Shown piece by piece: positions 5,506-7,986 of a stretch of 7,986 bases of DNA. Made by a program: the position numbers and the translations under genes. This DNA comes from an uncultured Porphyromonadaceae bacterium. Its GTDB lineage: Bacteria > Bacteroidota > Bacteroidia > Bacteroidales > Muribaculaceae. The stretch is taken from contig CAMWRB010000049.1 of the NCBI GenBank assembly GCA_947176545.1, forward strand, positions 1 to 7,986. Direction: 5' to 3'. Positions within the stretch are counted from its first letter, which is position 1. Each line of letters opens with the position of its first letter. Below the pieces are notes generated by a model. That model had not been told where the DNA came from, searched no databases, and saw only the letters and a list, made by a program, of their open reading frames with translations.

Positions 5506-6780
5506 ATGAGAAAAGTTAATAAAGGTCTTTTACTTCTCGGCTCGATGATATTGGTGTCGGGTATTGCAGTCAATGCATACGATTTTGAGGACGATATCTA
5601 TTATAATCCCAAAAAAAGTAATACGGTTAAGAAGTCTTCAAAAATGACATCCAATTATATAAGCAATTTTCAAGAGCAGGATGTAGATGCCTACAACCGC
5701 AGGGGTCAGTATTATGTTACCCCCGTCGATACTATCGGAACGGCTGTTGCAAATGGCGAAGACTTTGTCTATACCCAGGCTATTCAGAACTTCTACAATC
5801 CTACGATTGTAGTTGATAATGCGGAGTTGGTGCAGGATGTGTTGAACAATTCTTACGGAAATGTGGAGGTTGTATATAATTTCAATGGCATTCCTTCATT
5901 CTCCCCGTATTACTATCCCGGCTCTTATTGGAGTCTGAGTTTCGGTCCGTTCGCAATCGGATTTAATGACCCTTTCTGGTGGCCCGGCTATTCATACGGC
6001 TGGAGTCCGGTATGGGGACCCACATGGACATATGCCTACGGAAATTTCTGGTATCCCTCATGGTCATGGGGAGGTGTATGGGCTCCCTCATGGGGTTGGG
6101 GCTGGAATCCTGTTCCCGGTCCGGCATGGGGATGGGTTCGTCCGTCATACGATTATCGTCCGGGTGGTCGTGTCCCCGTAGGTCCGCGTCCCGGTTGGGC
6201 CCACAATACCCGTCCGGGTCATGTCTCACGCCCTGGTACAGGTCATTATGTCGGGGGTAATCACCACTATACTCCTCAGCCGGGTTATATGAATGGTTCG
6301 CATTCTTCACGTCCCGGAAATAATACACGTCCCGCATACGGTCCCGGCAACTCTGTACAAGGTAACATCTGTGGCAATGCAGGTGATGGCGGACATCGTA
6401 ATCCCGCCGGAGGATATTACGGAGGCAACTCTCACTCATCTCGTGAAGAGGGTAGTGTGACCACCCGCCCGGGTACCTCCACAACCGGTCGTCCCGCCGG
6501 TTCTACTCTAAATAACAATAGAGGTTATAAGGTTGATAACAACAAGTCTAACGGCAGCGTAAGTACGCCTTCTAAGGGGTATAACAGTAATAACGGAAAC
6601 CAAAAGAGTAATAATAGTTATAACAGTAACAGTTATAAGAGCAATAATAACAGTAACCGCAGTTACAACAACAGCCATTCAAGTGGAAGCTACAGTTCCC
6701 CGTCCCGTAGCTCAGGCGGTTTCGGAGGTGGCTCACGCGGTGGTGGTCATGTAGGCGGCGGACGCGGTGGCCGCCGTTAA
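5506..6780 (+). CDS. Secreted low-complexity protein with Trp-rich, Arg-Pro-Gly, Asn/Ser and RGG-like segments; function unknown
   Basis: This 424-residue protein has a Sec signal peptide: Lys3 and Lys6, a hydrophobic stretch (8-22) and a likely cleavage after VNA at residue 24. No lipobox Cys is present, so it should be released into the periplasm or beyond. Residues 25-130 have ordinary composition, start with an acidic/aromatic DFEDDIYYNP segment, and may form a small domain. Residues 142-210 contain 15 tryptophans among Gly, Pro, Ser and Tyr. Residues 215-331 are rich in Pro, Gly, Arg and His with repeated RPG. Residues 336-400 are mostly Asn and Ser with Tyr and Lys. The end (404-424) is nearly all Gly and Arg, closing GGRGGRR. 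One Cys (289) is present in the mature chain. An in-frame TAA at 5491-5493 fixes the ATG. I do not recognise a characterised family. A surface, matrix or envelope-associated structural protein is plausible but unproven. The OmpP1-like gene follows after 45 bases. Confidence 0.85.
   Translation: MRKVNKGLLLLGSMILVSGIAVNAYDFEDDIYYNPKKSNTVKKSSKMTSNYISNFQEQDVDAYNRRGQYYVTPVDTIGTAVANGEDFVYTQAIQNFYNPTIVVDNAELVQDVLNNSYGNVEVVYNFNGIPSFSPYYYPGSYWSLSFGPFAIGFNDPFWWPGYSYGWSPVWGPTWTYAYGNFWYPSWSWGGVWAPSWGWGWNPVPGPAWGWVRPSYDYRPGGRVPVGPRPGWAHNTRPGHVSRPGTGHYVGGNHHYTPQPGYMNGSHSSRPGNNTRPAYGPGNSVQGNICGNAGDGGHRNPAGGYYGGNSHSSREEGSVTTRPGTSTTGRPAGSTLNNNRGYKVDNNKSNGSVSTPSKGYNSNNGNQKSNNSYNSNSYKSNNNSNRSYNNSHSSGSYSSPSRSSGGFGGGSRGGGHVGGGRGGRR
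6157..6500 (+). repeat. Degenerate CGTCCCGG-type repeats encoding Arg-Pro-Gly/Ala
   Basis: Inside the secreted-protein gene the codon string for Arg-Pro-Gly (cgt ccg/ccc ggt and close variants) recurs at irregular intervals, at residues 218-220, 228-230, 236-238, 242-244, 269-271 and 321-323, with the RPA variants 275-277 and 329-331. The units are short, not in strict tandem, and vary at third codon positions, so they look like an old, diverged protein-level repeat rather than a recent expansion. Confidence 0.6.
6511..6702 (+). repeat. Asn/Ser-coding low-complexity tract
   Basis: The DNA is built from AAT/AAC, AGT/AGC and TAT/TAC codons and encodes residues 336-399, dominated by Asn and Ser with spaced Tyr and Lys. 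Motifs such as AGTTATAA and AACAGTAA recur out of register (for example 6615-6666). Imperfect units of this kind can change length by slippage between strains, although both Asn codons and both Ser codon types are mixed, which argues for selection on the protein sequence. Confidence 0.6.
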
Positions 6781-6825
6781 TAGGGAACAACTCGATGTCG
6801 AAACTATATAAGTAAAGTCAGGTAT

Positions 6826-7986
6826 ATGAAAAAAAGGTGGTTAATATGTATGCTCGCATCATCTTCTTTCGGAGGTGCAGTATATGGACAGAGTGCGATA
6901 GACGCATATAGATATGTTCAGCCGGATATGAAAGGAACGGCACGGTTTATGTCAATGGGAGGCGCATTCGGGGCGTTAGGCGGCGACCTGTCTACACTTT
7001 CTCAGAATCCGGCAGGTATCGGTGTATATCGTAACAGTGAGATTGGCTTCACACTCGACCTGGATTGTCAGAACAGCAATTCCACGTCTCAGGGTCAGTC
7101 CACATCACTTGATAATACATTCTTTTATCTCAACAATATAGGCGGCGTGCTTACATTGCGTCTCCCCTCCGAGACTGTACCAAATCTCAATTTTGGATTT
7201 ACATATAATAAGGCGACCTCCTTTAATCGCCATTTCGGAGGTAATATGGGTCGTCTGTCCAATTCGATGTCAAACTATATCGCAGGTGTAGCCAACAGTG
7301 AGAACATCAATGTCGCGGATGTCACATATACCGATTATTTTGACCCGTATAATCCCAATGACGGCTATCCGGCAGCCCCGTGGCTTACAACTCTCGGATA
7401 TTATTCTTACCTCATTTATCCCAATGGACCGGCTGAAAATCCAACATGGACAGGACAATGGGGTAACAGTACAACCGGAACAGGAGCATACGAGATTGAG
7501 GAGCGCGGTTGCGTAGACAGCTATAATATAGCTTTCGGCGGCAATATATCCAATATCGTATTCTGGGGTATGGATTTTGATATAACCGTTCTCAATTATA
7601 CTACCAATACATATTGGGGTGAAAATCTGCAAAATGCTATGGTCAATCTGAACGGCCGGCCTGAACCGACAACTTCCGATTGGAACCTTAACAATTACTA
7701 TTCAGTATCGGGTACCGGATTTAATTATAAATTAGGTTTCATAGTTAAGCCTATTCAGGAGTTGAGACTTGGTTTTGCGTTTCATACACCGACTTATTAT
7801 TCGTTCAACGAAAACTTCCTGGCCAAGACGAATTTCAGATATAACAATGAACCCAATTATAGTTCGGAGTATACCAATGACGGTTACCCGGCTGAAAATT
7901 CAATGAATTTTTACAGTCCCTGGCGCCTGATTGCCTCAGCTGCGGGAGTAATTGGCAATAAACTTATTGTTTCTGCTGATTATGAA
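6826..7986 (+). CDS. OmpP1/FadL/TodX-family outer-membrane transport protein, 3' end beyond window
   Basis: An open frame of 387 codons runs from the ATG at 6826 to the right edge without a stop. The product begins with a Sec signal peptide (Lys2, Lys3, Arg4, hydrophobic core, likely cleavage near VYGQ, 19-22). It then shows the N-terminal signature of the family, GTARFMSMGGAFGALGGD (37-54) followed by LSQNPAGIG (58-66), which in FadL forms the hatch region of a beta-barrel carrying hydrophobic substrates across the outer membrane. The rest has alternating aromatic and polar stretches typical of barrel strands, with Asn/Tyr/Gly-rich loops. Bacteroidota members are commonly about 500 residues, so roughly a quarter may be missing. 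They are often named 'hemin receptor', a label I do not support from sequence. An in-frame TAG at 6781-6783 fixes the start; a weak AGG sits at 6820-6822. No promoter was found in the 45-base gap, so co-transcription with the secreted-protein gene is likely. Confidence 0.88.
   Translation, partial: MKKRWLICMLASSSFGGAVYGQSAIDAYRYVQPDMKGTARFMSMGGAFGALGGDLSTLSQNPAGIGVYRNSEIGFTLDLDCQNSNSTSQGQSTSLDNTFFYLNNIGGVLTLRLPSETVPNLNFGFTYNKATSFNRHFGGNMGRLSNSMSNYIAGVANSENINVADVTYTDYFDPYNPNDGYPAAPWLTTLGYYSYLIYPNGPAENPTWTGQWGNSTTGTGAYEIEERGCVDSYNIAFGGNISNIVFWGMDFDITVLNYTTNTYWGENLQNAMVNLNGRPEPTTSDWNLNNYYSVSGTGFNYKLGFIVKPIQELRLGFAFHTPTYYSFNENFLAKTNFRYNNEPNYSSEYTNDGYPAENSMNFYSPWRLIASAAGVIGNKLIVSADYE

Noticed and set aside
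5963..6484. Long minus-strand open frame of 173 codons opposite the secreted-protein gene
   Set aside because: It lies entirely antisense to the Trp/Pro/Gly-rich coding segment, where codon bias removes stops from other frames. Its product is a scrambled His/Arg/Asp/Pro-rich string with no start signal or recognisable domain. Two plus-strand frames in the same place (5966-6260) are shadows for the same reason.
5506..6780. Possible ice-binding, silk-like or toxin-type repeat protein
   Set aside because: The repeats are too irregular for a defined solenoid, and no catalytic or toxin domain is visible. Naming a function from composition alone is not justified.
6826..7986. Hemin receptor assignment for the porin
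   Set aside because: The visible N-terminal signature is that of the OmpP1/FadL group. There is no TonB-dependent plug domain, TonB box or haem-binding motif, so haem as substrate is not supported.

Overview
The window reads as chromosomal DNA from a member of the Bacteroidota, most likely the order Bacteroidales. The main evidence is a tRNA promoter that matches the Bacteroidota primary-sigma consensus (TTTG, 19 bases, TAnnTTTG) exactly, plus a second copy of the same -7 box ahead of lon. The protein content agrees: a small ECF sigma factor, a compact RhlE-like DEAD-box helicase, a Bacteroidota-type Lon, a TrmN6-like methyltransferase and an OmpP1/FadL-type outer-membrane protein of the kind often labelled 'hemin receptor' in these bacteria. 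Weak or absent Shine-Dalgarno sequences also fit. A family-level assignment (for example Muribaculaceae or Bacteroidaceae) is only a guess.

Layout. Bases 1-54 hold the 5' part of an elongator-type tRNA-Met(CAU) on the minus strand, with its promoter at 68-98. An ECF sigma factor follows on the minus strand (180-686). A divergent AT-rich spacer (687-844) separates it from a DEAD-box RNA helicase on the plus strand (845-2110). The helicase converges on lon (2155-4554, minus) across a 44-base gap rich in small dyads. Lon diverges from a tRNA adenine-N6 methyltransferase (4688-5431, plus), and the two promoters lie back to back and overlap. Downstream on the plus strand are a secreted, strongly composition-biased 424-residue protein (5506-6780) and, 45 bases later, an outer-membrane OmpP1/FadL-like porin that runs off the right edge (6826 onward).

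How the parts fit. The left two thirds is housekeeping and stress machinery: transcription initiation, RNA remodelling, ATP-dependent proteolysis and tRNA supply or modification. The right third is cell-envelope biology. Its least explained gene is the secreted protein, which carries a signal peptide, an N-terminal segment of ordinary composition, a tryptophan-rich block, Arg-Pro-Gly repeats, an Asn/Ser tract and an RGG-like tail. I see no mobile element, CRISPR array, phage gene or defence system. Apart from the secreted protein and its pairing with the porin, the window looks like ordinary core genome.
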